From contig NC_045128.1 of the NCBI RefSeq assembly GCF_007655135.1, positions 25,080,811 through 25,144,810 on the forward strand: DNA of 64,000 bases, read 5' to 3'. The notes beneath the pieces were generated by a model. It did not search any database. It was given only the letters and a program-made list of their open reading frames with translations, and was not told the origin of the DNA. Source of the stretch: Punica granatum. Taxonomy: Eukaryota; Streptophyta; Magnoliopsida; Myrtales; Lythraceae. Within the stretch, counting starts at the first letter, position 1, and each line of letters starts with the position of its first letter. Position numbers and translations under genes: made by a program. Shown piece by piece: positions 45,201 through 56,345 of this stretch.

Positions 45201-46847
45201 TTTATAGGCAAAGCTAATGGGCAATTAAGCAAAGCTAAGCACACTTAAGCCTCCCATTAGCAAATTTCGATTTGATTAAGAAAATATCAACCTCATCTTC
45301 TTCCATTGCATTAATGAAGAAGAGATAAGACACTGATGAGTATTGATGAACATTGATGAGCCTTGATGAGATGTTGAGTGTTGTCTTTAACCTCTCCAAG
45401 ATATTTTGGCTAAGAGAGGGCAAGTTGGCTTCTTGCATTGAAGAAGAAGAAGAAGAAGCTTCTAGAGCAAAGGGTGACTTATCTTGGGTAGCACGTTGGT
45501 CCCACGACCGAAGAGGAGAAACCGGGAAAAAGCTCGGGCCTCGATTGATCGCGCATTCGAAGCTCGTGGTTCGAACTGAATGTTGAATTATCGATATACG
45601 CGAGGAAACCGATTTAATGAGTCTGAGATTGGCATTTTTCGTGAGAAATTGCCAAATGTCTGTATGAGACTCGGAAGTCGGTTTTTCTCCTTTTATGCAT
45701 TCAGAGCGAGGTTACCCACTTCTGACAGCATATCTTGTATCTGCATCCCATGTTAGTCATTTTGACATAAATTGTCAAATTACGTGGGCACTTGACCCTT
45801 AAGCCGGTAAATGCAAATATGGAGCCGAAGATGTCCTAGGAAGCCGAAACTGAATTTCTCAGATTGCTTTCTGAGTTTCTTGGGCGATCCGGAGATCACT
45901 GTGATCTCTGTTTGCCGGGATTTGGCCTATAAGGATATGAAAAGTGCATCTGAGACCCTTAAAGCACTACTCAAGGGGTCTAGATGAGTTGTGTGGTTCA
46001 TTCTAACGATTCCACATTGAGCCTTGAGAAGGCTAGCATTGTGTAAGGTAAGCATCCGGTCATCCGGTGTCAAGTTTCCCCAAAGAGGACATCCGGATAG
46101 GGATTTCCACTGAAAATAGTCTTTTGTGCTCCTCGGAGGTTACTCGGGAAATCGAGAAGGGTTTTGCTGTCTATTTTGCCCAATTGCGAATGTTCGCTGG
46201 AGTTTTCAGGGCAATGTAGTGTGAACTTCGTTTGCCGTAATTCCATCAGACCAGTCTCCGGTTATGCTCTTCCGGAAAGGGGTATGCCCATTTTGTCGCT
46301 TGGAAGTCATTCAGGGTGTCTGTATGGCTTCCAAAAGACAATCTGAAGCACTGCTCGTGCTCTGTATGATTGTGGGGTATGGCCGCATCTGATATTTGGA
46401 ATTAACTTTTTTCCGAGAAACCGACATTTTTGGACTTCCATTGAAAAGTTGTATGTATACAGAAAGTTGTTCTGTATAGAGTAGATGATTTGCGAAACGC
46501 GTTTGAAGACACTTTTCATCTGTTTGGCGTTGATGTGGATTTTTGAAGTCTAATATTGGCTATTTTCCGACGGTCGAGCGAACTATCGGAAAATAGGATT
46601 GTCCATGTAGTACACTGGAAATGCCGGTTTTGGACGTTGTTGAGCTCTTTATCCACTCTGTTACCCTTTGGTGACCCCTGGAGTCCTTCTGTCGCATGCA
46701 TATGTCATCTGTTCAATTTTGCCGACTTGAGGATGAATAGTGATTTCTTACTCTGCCGAGCTGTTTTTTGTATTCCTGCTCAAGTCATAGTCTGGACCAT
46801 TGCCGATATTGTTGTTTGGAATAGTGAGCCAAAATGGGGTGCTGACA
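42219..46847 (-). mobile_element. 3' LTR of element 2 (4629 bp)
   Basis: Direct repeat of 58604-63231 (4628 bp). TG...CA ends: on plus it opens TGTATAGATCCGAATG and closes CCAAAATGGGGTGCTGACA. It differs from the 5' LTR by scattered substitutions plus small indels, denser in the first 500 bases. Examples: an extra 8-base duplication near 46055, a longer GAA run near 45,442, and absence of a 12-base duplication seen near 61,236. The GC-rich part at 44,690-44,860 yields long low-complexity frames on both strands (Ala/Pro/Arg or Gly/Arg); these are not genes. Confidence 0.95.
46560..46596 (-). other. LTR stem-loop, 3' LTR copy
   Basis: CTATTTTCCGA and TCGGAAAATAG pair perfectly over 11 bp around a 15-base loop. 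The equivalent positions are 62944-62980 in the 5' LTR and 48555-48591 in the solo LTR, each 37 bases. Confidence 0.7.
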
Positions 46848-46861
46848 GCTTGCCCCTCTTT
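46848..46861 (-). other. Polypurine tract of element 2
   Basis: On the minus strand AAAGAGGGGCAAGC, immediately before the LTR start TGTCAGCACC. Identical to the tract of element 1. Confidence 0.9.
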
Positions 46862-48299
46862 GACTGCTTGCTCGAGTAGAGGATGCAACCAAAGACTTCA
46901 GAAGCACCCCAGTTTGATAGCAATGATCGATGTGGAATTTTCTATATGGCCTTCTCCTTCTTGCTTTGGATATGTGGGATGTTGTACCTAATAAAAAGGA
47001 GATATAGTGAGATGCACACAATGGACGTGCAGAGCCCGGAACAGAGCTGGGATATGCATTTAAAATCGGGATTGACCCGAAGAGGATTGACCCCAGTGCA
47101 TAAATTAAAGTCGGATGGGATGCATTGCAGAATGAAAATGCTTGCAGAAAGTAAATGCAAACGCTAGAGAGTTGCGTGAGGTGTGGAAGGAATCATTGTG
47201 ATTCCTCCATCACTAAGCTTGTCTGTGCTGCAATCAATGTTGTGGCAGAATGCTTCATTGTTTGCCAACTAATTGTGATACCATTGAGTGCATAGAATGC
47301 TATCCTGAAGACTCTCCTCTTGGGTTGAGATTGTCACTCGTCACATGAAGTAGAGATGAATCGATCTTGGAGAGACATCTTCCAAGGAACGCTGATTTGT
47401 TTGAGGCAGGCGTTGATGCTGGGACGAAGTCGTTTCACTGAAGCCTTACCTCTGTGGCAGTGATGTGTTTGATCTGCCGAAAACCGGGCTGGCCGCTAGG
47501 CGGTTACCTGTTGGGTTGCCGGAAACCGGCTTTGCTACTGAGGAATGATTGTGCTTTGCCAGAGGCCAGCTCCGCTGCTTGGGCGGTCATGCTTTGACCT
47601 GCAAGAAGTTCGTCGAAAGTCGGCGTCTTGTATTGCGAGACTCGAGCTCTAAGACAGAGCGTCTACGTATCTCGTGGGACCGGGAATCAGAGTCTGTCGT
47701 AGTTCATGCCGTTTGCAGTACCTGTGATCTTGACATTACTAGTAAATCATGTGAGAAATACTAACAAGTGATAGATACAGGTAAGCATGAAAATGTTGTT
47801 GCAACACGCAGATTTTCAGTTTTGGGTCACATAAGTGACTTGTGAAGAATTTTGCTTTAACAATGCAAAATGGGTCTCGTTCCCGGAGGCCTAGATGCGA
47901 GGCCTCCAGGGGCTCCCGTTAGCTATGTATTGGGCATATCAAGACATCCCCGACAATGTCCTAGCAGCTCTATCGGTTGTTCGACGCGCACGCCGGCTTT
48001 GAACCCTTCTCAATAGGGTACCGTAGGGCGGCTGCATTTGCAACTCGTTTGGGGATCTCTGTTCAGATTTGGTCAGACTAGGTCTGACCGTTTCCAAAGC
48101 GTTATGATTAGACTCTCGGAGAGGAATGTTTGGGATTTTATCTCTGTGATAGCTTGTTGAAAGGTGGCTGTGACCCATTTGGAGTTATGTAAAGACAAAG
48201 AGAAAAGAGAAAGCTTGGGAAGCACGTTGCCCCAGGCTAAAAGGATACACGAGTTCACGCTTGCAGCAAGATGTACCCCTTTTCCTCTGTTCTTCTGTT
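46862..48299 (-). mobile_element. Element 2 interior, part next to polypurine tract
   Basis: Noncoding in the sense direction. From 48299 down to about 47880 it continues the noncoding block shared with element 1, including GTGAACTCGTGTATCCTTTTAGC-like text near 48,250 and the stem-loop at 47885. Between 47,870 and 46,862 similarity to element 1 fades, but ATTTACTTTCTGCAAG near 47,150 recalls the minisatellite unit of element 1 (CTTTACTTTTCTGCAG). Open frames such as 47549-47764 have no family resemblance. Confidence 0.75.
47885..47907 (-). other. Stem-loop with compensatory change
   Basis: Arms GGAGGCCT and AGGCCTCC, 8-bp perfect stem, 7-base loop, in the sense strand of element 2. See the element 1 partner at 31926-31948, which differs by a paired change. 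Confidence 0.7.
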
Positions 48300-48304
48300 G
48301 TGTA
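48300..48304. other. Target-site duplication of solo LTR, left copy
   Basis: GTGTA immediately before the TGTCAGCACC edge; repeated at 53571-53575. Confidence 0.88.
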
Positions 48305-48554
48305 TGTCAGCACCCCATTTTGGCTCACCATTCCAAACAACGATATTAGCCATGATCCAAGCCGCGACTTGAGCAGAATACAGAAAACGGCTCGGCAGAG
48401 CAAGAAATCATTATTCATCCTCAAGTCGGCAAAATTGAGCAAATGACCCATGGATGTGACAGAAGGACTCCCAGGGTCACCAAACGGCAATAGAGCGACC
48501 AGAGAGTTCAACAATGTCCAAAACCGGCATTTTCAGTATATTACACGGACGATA

Positions 48555-48591
48555 CTATTTTCCGATAGTTCGCTCGGTCGTCGGAAGATAG
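48555..48591 (+). other. LTR stem-loop, solo LTR copy
   Basis: CTATTTTCCGA and TCGGAAGATAG pair over 11 bp with one U-G wobble in RNA, at 251 bases from the LTR start. Confidence 0.65.
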
Positions 48592-50245
48592 TAAATATTG
48601 GACTCCAAAAATCCACATCAGTGCCAAAAAGATGGAAAATGTCTTCAAAGGCATTTTGCAAATCATCTGCTCTATACAGAACAATTTTCTGTATACAGAC
48701 AACTTTTCAGTGGAAGTCCACAAATGCCGGTTTCCTGGAGAAAAGTTAATGCCAAATGTCAGACGCGGCCATGCCCCATCAGCACATAGAGCATGAACAA
48801 TGCTTCAGATTGTCTCTTGGAAGTCACACAGACACTTCAAATGACTTTCGAACGGCAAAACAAGCATATCCCTCTTCAGAAGAGCATAGTCGGAGAATGG
48901 TCTGATGGAATTACGGCAAACGAAGTTCACACCGCATCGCCTAGAAAACTCTAGCAGACATTCACAATTGAGCAAAACAGACAGCAAAACCCTTCACGAT
49001 TTCCCGAGTAACATCCAAGGAGCGGAAATGACCATTTTCAGTGGAAATCCATATCCGGAGGTCCTCTTTGGGGAAACTTGACGCCGAATGCTTACGTTAC
49101 ACAATGCTAGCCTTCTCAAGGCTCAATGTGGAATCGTCGGAATAAATCACACAACTCATCTAGACCTCCCGAACAGTGCTTTAGAGGCCTTAGATACACT
49201 TTTCAAGTCCTTGGAGGTCTAATCTTGACAAACAGAGATTACAGTAATCTCCGGAGTGCCCAAGCAACTCAGAAGTCATCCTGAGAAATCCAGTTTCGGC
49301 CTCCTAGGACGTCTCCGGCCCCAAGTTAGCATTATCGGCTCAAGGGATGATTGTTCACGTTGTCTGACAACTTATGTCAAAATGACCAACGTGAGATGCA
49401 GATACGAGATATGCTGTCAGAAGCGGACAACTTCGCCCTGGTCACTTGCAATGAGCAAAACCGGCTTCCGAGCCTCACTTATATCCGGGACACTTCTCAA
49501 TGAAAAATGTCAATCTCGGGCTCATTAACTCCGTTTTCACGCGTATATCGACAATTCGACGTTCAATTTGAACCACGAACTTCGAATACGCAACCAATCG
49601 AGACCCGAGTCTTTTCCCGGCTTCACCTCACGAGCCGTGGGACCCACGGGCTGCCCAAGGGCAACCGCCCTTTGCCCAAAACTTTCGGCCTTTTCCTCTT
49701 CCTCTCTTGCCCTCACCTAGCCCAAAATATCTTTGGTCTTTCTAGTCAACACTCAAACCATTAACTCCACCTCCATTAATGCTTCTTGGCTCTTCCTCAT
49801 CAAGATACATGGAGGACATTCATCCTCATCTCCATTAGGGCAACCGACTTTTGCTAATGAGGCCCTTAATGGTGCTTTGTTTTGCTTAATTGCTCATTAG
49901 TTTCACATATATATTGCATACTTGTCATTAAGCTAATCATTCATGAAGCACACATGATCTTGCTAGTTTCTCCCTCTAGAAAATGCTCTCAACTTCTTAG
50001 GAACCAGCAGCAAGCAAATAACTTCATGAAAACCGAAAACCAAGCCAAATATCTTTGGAGTTTATGTCGGGATCCATAGCGGGCACTATTCCGACTTATA
50101 TCCAAAATTCTTCAAACTTCATGGACCACATGTTTCGGACCCAAGGATTCCATTTCTGAACCCAGTTTTTTAGTTTGAAGTCATTTGCTCATCGTTTTGG
50201 GTCGTTTTAGTCGTTTCGGGTGAAGTTGGAGCTCTCGGGTGAACA

Positions 50246-50800
50246 GTGACGCGTCACCAGCGTCACCAGCGCCTGTCACCGAGCACCCCAGCGTCCGTCA
50301 TCGAGCATGCCCGTGCCCGTCACCCGTGCCCGTCACCAGCGCCACCAGCGCTCGTCATCCAGCATGCTCGTGCCTGTCACCGTGCCCGTCACCCGTGCCC
50401 GTCACCAGCGCCACCAGCGCTCGTCATCCAGCACACCCGTGCCTGTCACCGAGCACCCCAGCGTCCGTCATCCAGCACGCCCGTGCCCATCACCAGCGCC
50501 ACCAGTGCTCGTCATCCAGCACGCTCGTGCCTGTCACCGTGCCCGTCACCCGTGCCCGTCACCAGCGCCACCAGCGCCCGTCATCCAGCACGCCCGTGCC
50601 CGTCACCAGCGCCACCAGCGCCCGTCATCCAGCACGCCCGTGCCTGTCACCGTGCCCACCAGCACCCGTGCCCGTCGCCCATGCCCGTCACCAGCGCCAC
50701 CAGCGCCCGTCATCCAGCACGCTCGTGCCTGTCACCGTGCCCACCAGCGCCCGTCATCGTGCCCGACGCCTGTCACCGTGCTTGACCGTGCTCGTGCACG
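50246..50800 (+). repeat. GC-rich minisatellite inside solo LTR
   Basis: Nested tandem motifs CCAGCGCCCGTCATCCAGCA and CCCGTGCCCGTCACCAGCG recur with variants such as GTGCCTGTCACCGTGCCC. They leave all three plus frames open for 180-220 codons of Pro/Ala/Ser/Arg/His-rich text that is not protein-like. The corresponding place in the element 2 LTRs (around 44,690-44,860 and 61,075-61,260) is GC-rich but much shorter. Confidence 0.9.
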
Positions 50801-53570
50801 TCCACCCTTGCACCCGAATACTCTTTCAAGGGTTCCACCGAGTCACCCGACTCTCAAACACTTCCCCGACTCTCTCCTCGTATCCCGAGGCTAGGTAAAA
50901 CATTCTCGACTTAGAGGAGTTAGGGCTTTTCATATTTTTGCATGGCTATGGAGTATTATGGTGTTTCATTCATGTTTCACTTGCAAGATTCAATTTTCAT
51001 GCAATTTTATGTTATATTATGCATGTGCACTATCTTATGACTTGCTAGCATGTCGGAAAAGGGCTCGGATCGTCGTAAAGAAGACTATCCCGACCCGACT
51101 ATGGCAAACTAACTCTCGGCCAAGTCTCTAAATGAGAGGGTTGAGACTTAAATTGCTCTTTCCGGGTTAAGATCGGTCTCCTTAGCCGATCCAAGTTAGT
51201 TTCCGAGCTTGTTTTATTGTTATTGCACGCATGAAGCCGGTGTTATTTTATCCTTTCCTTAACTAACACGTTTGTGAATGTTTGTATGTTTAAATGAGCT
51301 AAACAAATCGTGATAACACCGGCTTTTTGTTAAAAAGGAGTGTTATTTATCACGGTTGATGTTTGAGCATGCGAAAAATAATTAAACCACGACTAGGAAA
51401 TCATTTGTGACTCGGATAGAGCCATGAGAACCTTCGGCCACCTTTCATAAGATGAAGCCGAGGGCTTCTTGGCCTTCCTTGGGTCAAGAATGATTTCCTT
51501 ATCTCAAGTTTAATTCGTTTATCGGATGATGTGAATTTTTTAACTTCAATGTCTTTACGATTCCTATGTTAAAGTATCGTTTAAAGACTCTTTTAAAATA
51601 AACGTGCATGGATTCATGTATCGAGGACGCATTTGGATCCATTCGGTTATAAGGATATTGTCGGTTATTCAACTGAATTATCCTTGATCATTATGGATTC
51701 ATTTTGGTCGTCGAATCACGAATCGTTTTCACAATTAATGCATTCGGCACAACCCTTAAACATTAATTCCACAAACGGGTTAATCGGGACGTTCACATGA
51801 TTAAACCCACTTCACACTGATAAAGTTTATACGAATTGGCCATTAACTGATAACTCGCGTCGACGAGTCGTCAAATGACGTTGGTGCCCTTTTTAAACTT
51901 ATCAATTTCAAAACCCGAAACGCGCGGTCCGATGTAGCATGGACGTCTGAAAAGGGCTTCTGTGTCTCAACTTGAGTTTTTACCTGATTCCAGGTAGCTC
52001 AGGTCAGGATACAGAAGATCTTTCTAGATCACTTCCGGGCAGATCGACCGGTTCTTTGGCTTTTTCGGGGTTCTTGCACAACCCTGGACGATCTAGGGAT
52101 TTGGTTGACACCGGCTACAGGCCGAGGTAGCCCGCACTACGATGTTTCCCCTTTTCTGAAAACAATTTTCAAATAAAGGGCAAAAATCGTCTTTTCACAA
52201 TTCAGCGACACATTTAGGGTTAGCATGACAGAAACACTACAGTACGAGATAAGAACGGGCTACCTGTTCAGGTGCAGGTTCATCTACATAGCCTTTTCCT
52301 ATCTAACTGATGAGTTTCTGTCATCCTAATATAGACTCGGGTAACTTGAACGGTTATCTCTATCAGAAAACATGCAAAAATGCTGATTAACCTTTCACTC
52401 GACCTAACCAAACACTAGATAAGGGTTAGGAGGAATTCTAGATTCCAAATCTAGAGTCAAAATACGGAACAACTGTAAAAGCAATCCACACACTTGAGAT
52501 TTGACTCTCTTTGTCAAGTTCTCAAAACAAAGCCGAATGCTAAAACGTTGGCACATGTTTGATTGTTTAGCATATGGCATTTGCTTGCAAAAACACCCCT
52601 GGGTTAATAATCTGTTAATTCACGTAAACACGACAATAACAAACACTTTGTCTGTTATTAACATGTTGCGTGTTATCTTTCCGCACCTGTTTGCCATGCG
52701 GGTCGAGCCTGATCCCTAGGCCGAATAATATTAGGGTTCAACGCCCTAATCATCGAGCACAGGGTCCAACACCCTAATCAACACTCACAGGGTCCAACGC
52801 CCTAATCAGTGAGAGCGTCCCTTGAATTTCAGTTCTTCGGTCTTTTCCCTAAACTCACGGTGAGTTAGAGTGGAATAATAACCGAACGCAAAACGACTGG
52901 AATTCAACCCTTTTGTAATTTGTATTTATTGTTTTCGAGAGCATTGTAAGGATTTCATTTTGTACTTTTATTCTGTAAGAATTCCAGTCGGTGAGCGAAC
53001 GGTCCGAGAGTCGAATTAATCGAATCGGTCTAATGCTTGCCCAGATACAAATAAATCCAAGAACTCGTGGTTCTGGTTCACGCAGGGATTCAACCTCCAT
53101 GGTTCGATGAACTGTAACACAAGATTGTGAACCAACTCCCCGACATACGGGTTTACTTCTCTCTCGGCTTCTCAACCGACATCGTTTGGTTCACCGAATC
53201 TCCGGTGTCAAAACGTGCGAGCCGAGTGCAGCTTAATTCATGCGGTAAATCATAAAACATGCAAGCCTAGCAAACCAGAGTACCGAAAGGGTGTGCGGGA
53301 TATAGGCCCGCACAAAACATGAACCCCCGAACACGGATTTTCCGGTTCCGCACAGACCAATGCCTTAACAACAAACTAAGTGTTCCATACCCCTAGACCC
53401 GGGTAACTTATCCGCCCTCGACCCTCGGGTCGTAAAATGATAAATGGCGACTCCTTCTCTCACGCGCGTCCGACACTCGTCCCCACGGGAAGGTGGACAC
53501 ACGCCCAAGCCGCGCGATCCAAAAGCGCGCAATGCGGGCCCCGACGAGAGTCCACATTCGGGTCCGTACA

Positions 53571-55469
53571 GTGTAGGTTATCCCAAACTGCTTGGATGGC
53601 ATGCTCGGTTTGCCCACTGTGTTGGAGGAGGAATCCTCCGCGCTGGACGGTTGAGCAGTGTTGGAGCTGATCGAGGATCATGTTGAAGTAGATAATTTGG
53701 CCACTTCCGTTGAGGATCGCTAGTCCGCACAATGTGTGAGGAACCAGGGGGTCATTTTTATCCATCTCTCGTTTAACTCTCCTTTTGCTACGGTCACCCA
53801 CCTCGGGGCCGTACCTCTCAACCTAAAGGGGATGAGCTCTCCTTTTACCACGACCGCCCACAAAGGAGTTTCCGATCGTGCCTCTTTTTTGCCCTAGCTT
53901 TTGCCTAGGCCGCCCCCAAAAGGGGTTTTCAACCTAGCAGGCTCGATTCTTTTATCTCTCGAATTTGCAAGGGCAAACGGTTCGAAGGATTCAACCTCCG
54001 AGTGTATTGTGTTCTGTCTCCATCGAGGAGTGGTGTCTACTGCTTCCCCTTTTTTTTTGTTTCGGGGTTTATTGACTGCTTTTGAATTGGCGGTGCCGGT
54101 GCTTTTGGTGAACGTCGGCGTTGCCCTGTTCTGTTGGTTGGCGAGTTTTTCCCGCTTCTTTTCCTCTCTCTCTTCATTGGCGGGTTTTTCCGCTTTCTTT
54201 TTTTCACTCTGTTTTTTCTTGCAGCTGGGGTTTGGTTTGTGCTCCGTGTCTTTGTTTGGAACTCCTCGACTTTAGATTGTCGAGGCCACTTTGGTGTGCT
54301 TCGTCTCGTGGAGACTTGTTGCGTGTTGCTAGCCCTATTTTGTGAGGGTCGGCTTTCTTGGAAGTTTGACTCTCGTACACTCGAAAGCTGAACTTCGTGT
54401 CATTTGCCCTTGCAAGTGTTACGTGTGAATTTCCCCTGTTGTCTAGGAAAAGAAAATGTCAAATTGCCCCGTGAATAGGGAACCGAGGTTGCCCCTGTGT
54501 GAATGTTGATCGGGGATGCCCAGGTCTTCATTTTGTGAAAGTGGCCAATGGCAGGCGCCTTGTGCGATGTCTCCGATCATTTCTTGCTGATCTTTACAGT
54601 GCGTATCTCTTGGAGGGTGCACACTGTTAAAGCCAATGGATGTTCGCAGAAGACTGTTGCATCGATGCTGAGTGATTCACTCAATTGTCTGTCTTTGGTT
54701 TCATACGGGGTACCTCATCGTCGAACACTTCCCTTGTCAAAGTACAAGGAAAGGGTCCGAGACAAGTTCTCGGGGAAGCGTGAACTCGCGCATCGCTCTT
54801 CGCCTGTGGTCAATGTGCCCCTGTGAAGGATGACAAAGAAAACAATCCATTAGGCGATTATGCAGGGGGATATGTGGTAAGAAATATGAGGTGGTCCCAT
54901 GGGAAAATCCCTTTTTGTCCCGCGCGTGACCCATGGGGTGCCGCGTGCAGACGACATTTGTTTCCGGGAATCTGGTCATCACCACTCTGGAGTGGTTAGA
55001 CCGTGACTGAGGTCACATAAGCATATTTTCCCAAATTGCGAGTAGGCCTGCGTAGCCATCCTAGGGAAGGCTCGAGGAGCCGGGTCCCATGAGGATAGGT
55101 GAGTCGAACAGGTCCAACAGAACTAATAAGGCGTCTTCGAGACTGTCCTAATGGTCCATTGAAGGATTTGTTCATGTCGGGAGCCCATTTGTGGGAATGC
55201 ATTTGAATGAAAGCAACAGAGAGTTTAAAGAAAACTGCACGTGTTGCCCCAATATTCAATCAGCGAACCCAACGGAGGTGGATGAGATCCATTTTTTGAT
55301 CGGAGGCATGATCGTGCAGGTATCTCCTACGACTGAGGGTTGGGTCATACTCTGTTTGTGGAGCTGTCACTTTCGGTCTTTGCAGTGGAAGGATTAGACT
55401 TGCTACTCGGAGTATCGCTTGGATGAATTTGAATCCAAGTCGATTTTGGATTTCAAATGAGTCTGAAAG
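53571..55469 (-). mobile_element. Element 2 noncoding block shared with element 1
   Basis: Begins with the right GTGTA copy. The reverse complement aligns with element 1 from about 31,490 back to about 29,950 (GATCGTAGCAAAAGGAGAGT-like text, CGGCTCCTCGAG, the GGAAACAAATG region). The antisense frames 53901-54275, 54121-54391 and 54548-54826 (plus) resemble the antisense frames of element 1: FLL-FTVR-SWRVHT----GCS-K and TVASMLSDSL are common to 54548-54826 and 30393-30608. Both sets are interrupted. Confidence 0.75.
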
Positions 55470-55850
55470 CAGTAAATGCGAGGTGTCAAAACCTGAAAGC
55501 AGTAAATGAGGGGCCGAAGCCCAAAAGCAGTAAATGCTGGGCCAGGGGCCGAGAGCAGTAAATGTAGGACCGAGGCTCGATGCAGTAAATGCGGGGTCGA
55601 AGCCCAAAAGTGGGGCCGAAGCCCGATGAGTGGCCGAAGCCCGAAAGTAGGGCCAAAGCCCGATGCAGTAAATGCGGGGTCGGAGCCCGATGCAGGGTCG
55701 GAGCTCGATGTAGGGCTGGAGCCCAATGCAGTAAATGTGGGGCCGGAGCCCGATGCAAGGCCGGAGCCCGATGTAGTGCTGGAGCCCAATGCAATAAATG
55801 TAGGGTCGGATCCCAATGCAGCAAATGCGGGGTCGATAGGAAAGTGCAAG
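55470..55850 (-). repeat. Minisatellite with GGGC/GCCC palindromic core
   Basis: Imperfect units of the plus-strand form GCAGTAAATGCGGGGYCGAA followed by GCCCGA, with shorter units GATGCAGGGTCGGAGCTC. Each core (GGGC-CGAA-GCCC or GGGCCGGAGCCC) can fold on itself. It sits between the shared noncoding block and the 112-bp array. Confidence 0.85.
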
Positions 55851-56345
55851 AACTGTGAAAGCAAAGGTCAATGCTGGGGAATAGTGTAGGGGGCTGCAAG
55901 GCGGTGACGCTGATTTGCTTGCGGTATTGCTCTGTGGAGCAAGGATGGGGGCTTAGTGTTGAAATCTCAAGGAGCTGGATGAGAGATGTTTGTTGTCTCA
56001 ATTGTGGTCGCTCAGTATTCAGGCTGTCTTCTTGTTGAGAATTTCCTGCAATGGGAAAAGAAAACAATGAAGGAGCATGAACTGTTTAGGATTTCAATGC
56101 AAGAGTGTAGGGAAGCGAACTGGCCTGGTAGGTGTCGTGCGAGCACACCGAGAGACATGCATTGATACGTTGAGCAGGCATGTATGAGTTGGTGTGAACA
56201 AGCTTGGACATGTGTGAGGCACGCTTGATCATTGGTAGATGCGTGGGTTCACGCGGAGGGATGTGCGCCCGATCACGCGGTGACACTTTCTGTTAGGAAG
56301 AAGTTAGTGTTGGTTAACTTCGCCTGGGAAGGTTGATCGGCCCTC
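55851..56345 (-). other. Spacer inside element 2
   Basis: Noncoding sequence between the minisatellite and the 112-bp array. Nothing recognisable apart from GTGAG/GTGCG-rich text leading into the array. Confidence 0.5.

Larger units (their letters stand above)
48305..53570 (+). mobile_element. Solo LTR of the same family, opposite orientation (5266 bp)
   Basis: Starts TGTCAGCACCCCATTTTGG and ends ATTCGGGTCCGTACA. Both ends and much of the body match the LTRs of element 2 in reverse complement (for example the ACCATGGAGGTTGAATCCCT segment near 42690 and its partner near 53100). It is flanked by GTGTA at 48300-48304 and 53571-53575. No primer site or polypurine tract adjoins it. Removing it with one GTGTA restores continuous similarity to element 1 across the junction. 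It is longer than the other LTRs, partly through an expanded minisatellite at 50246-50800. Confidence 0.92.

Noticed and set aside
50239..50898. Open frames of 180-220 codons on plus strand
   Set aside because: All three frames are open at once because the minisatellite lacks stops; composition is Pro/Ala/Ser/Arg/His and not protein-like.
55506..56067. Frames of 127-203 codons across the 55.5-kb minisatellite
   Set aside because: Repeat-derived; multiple frames open on both strands at once.
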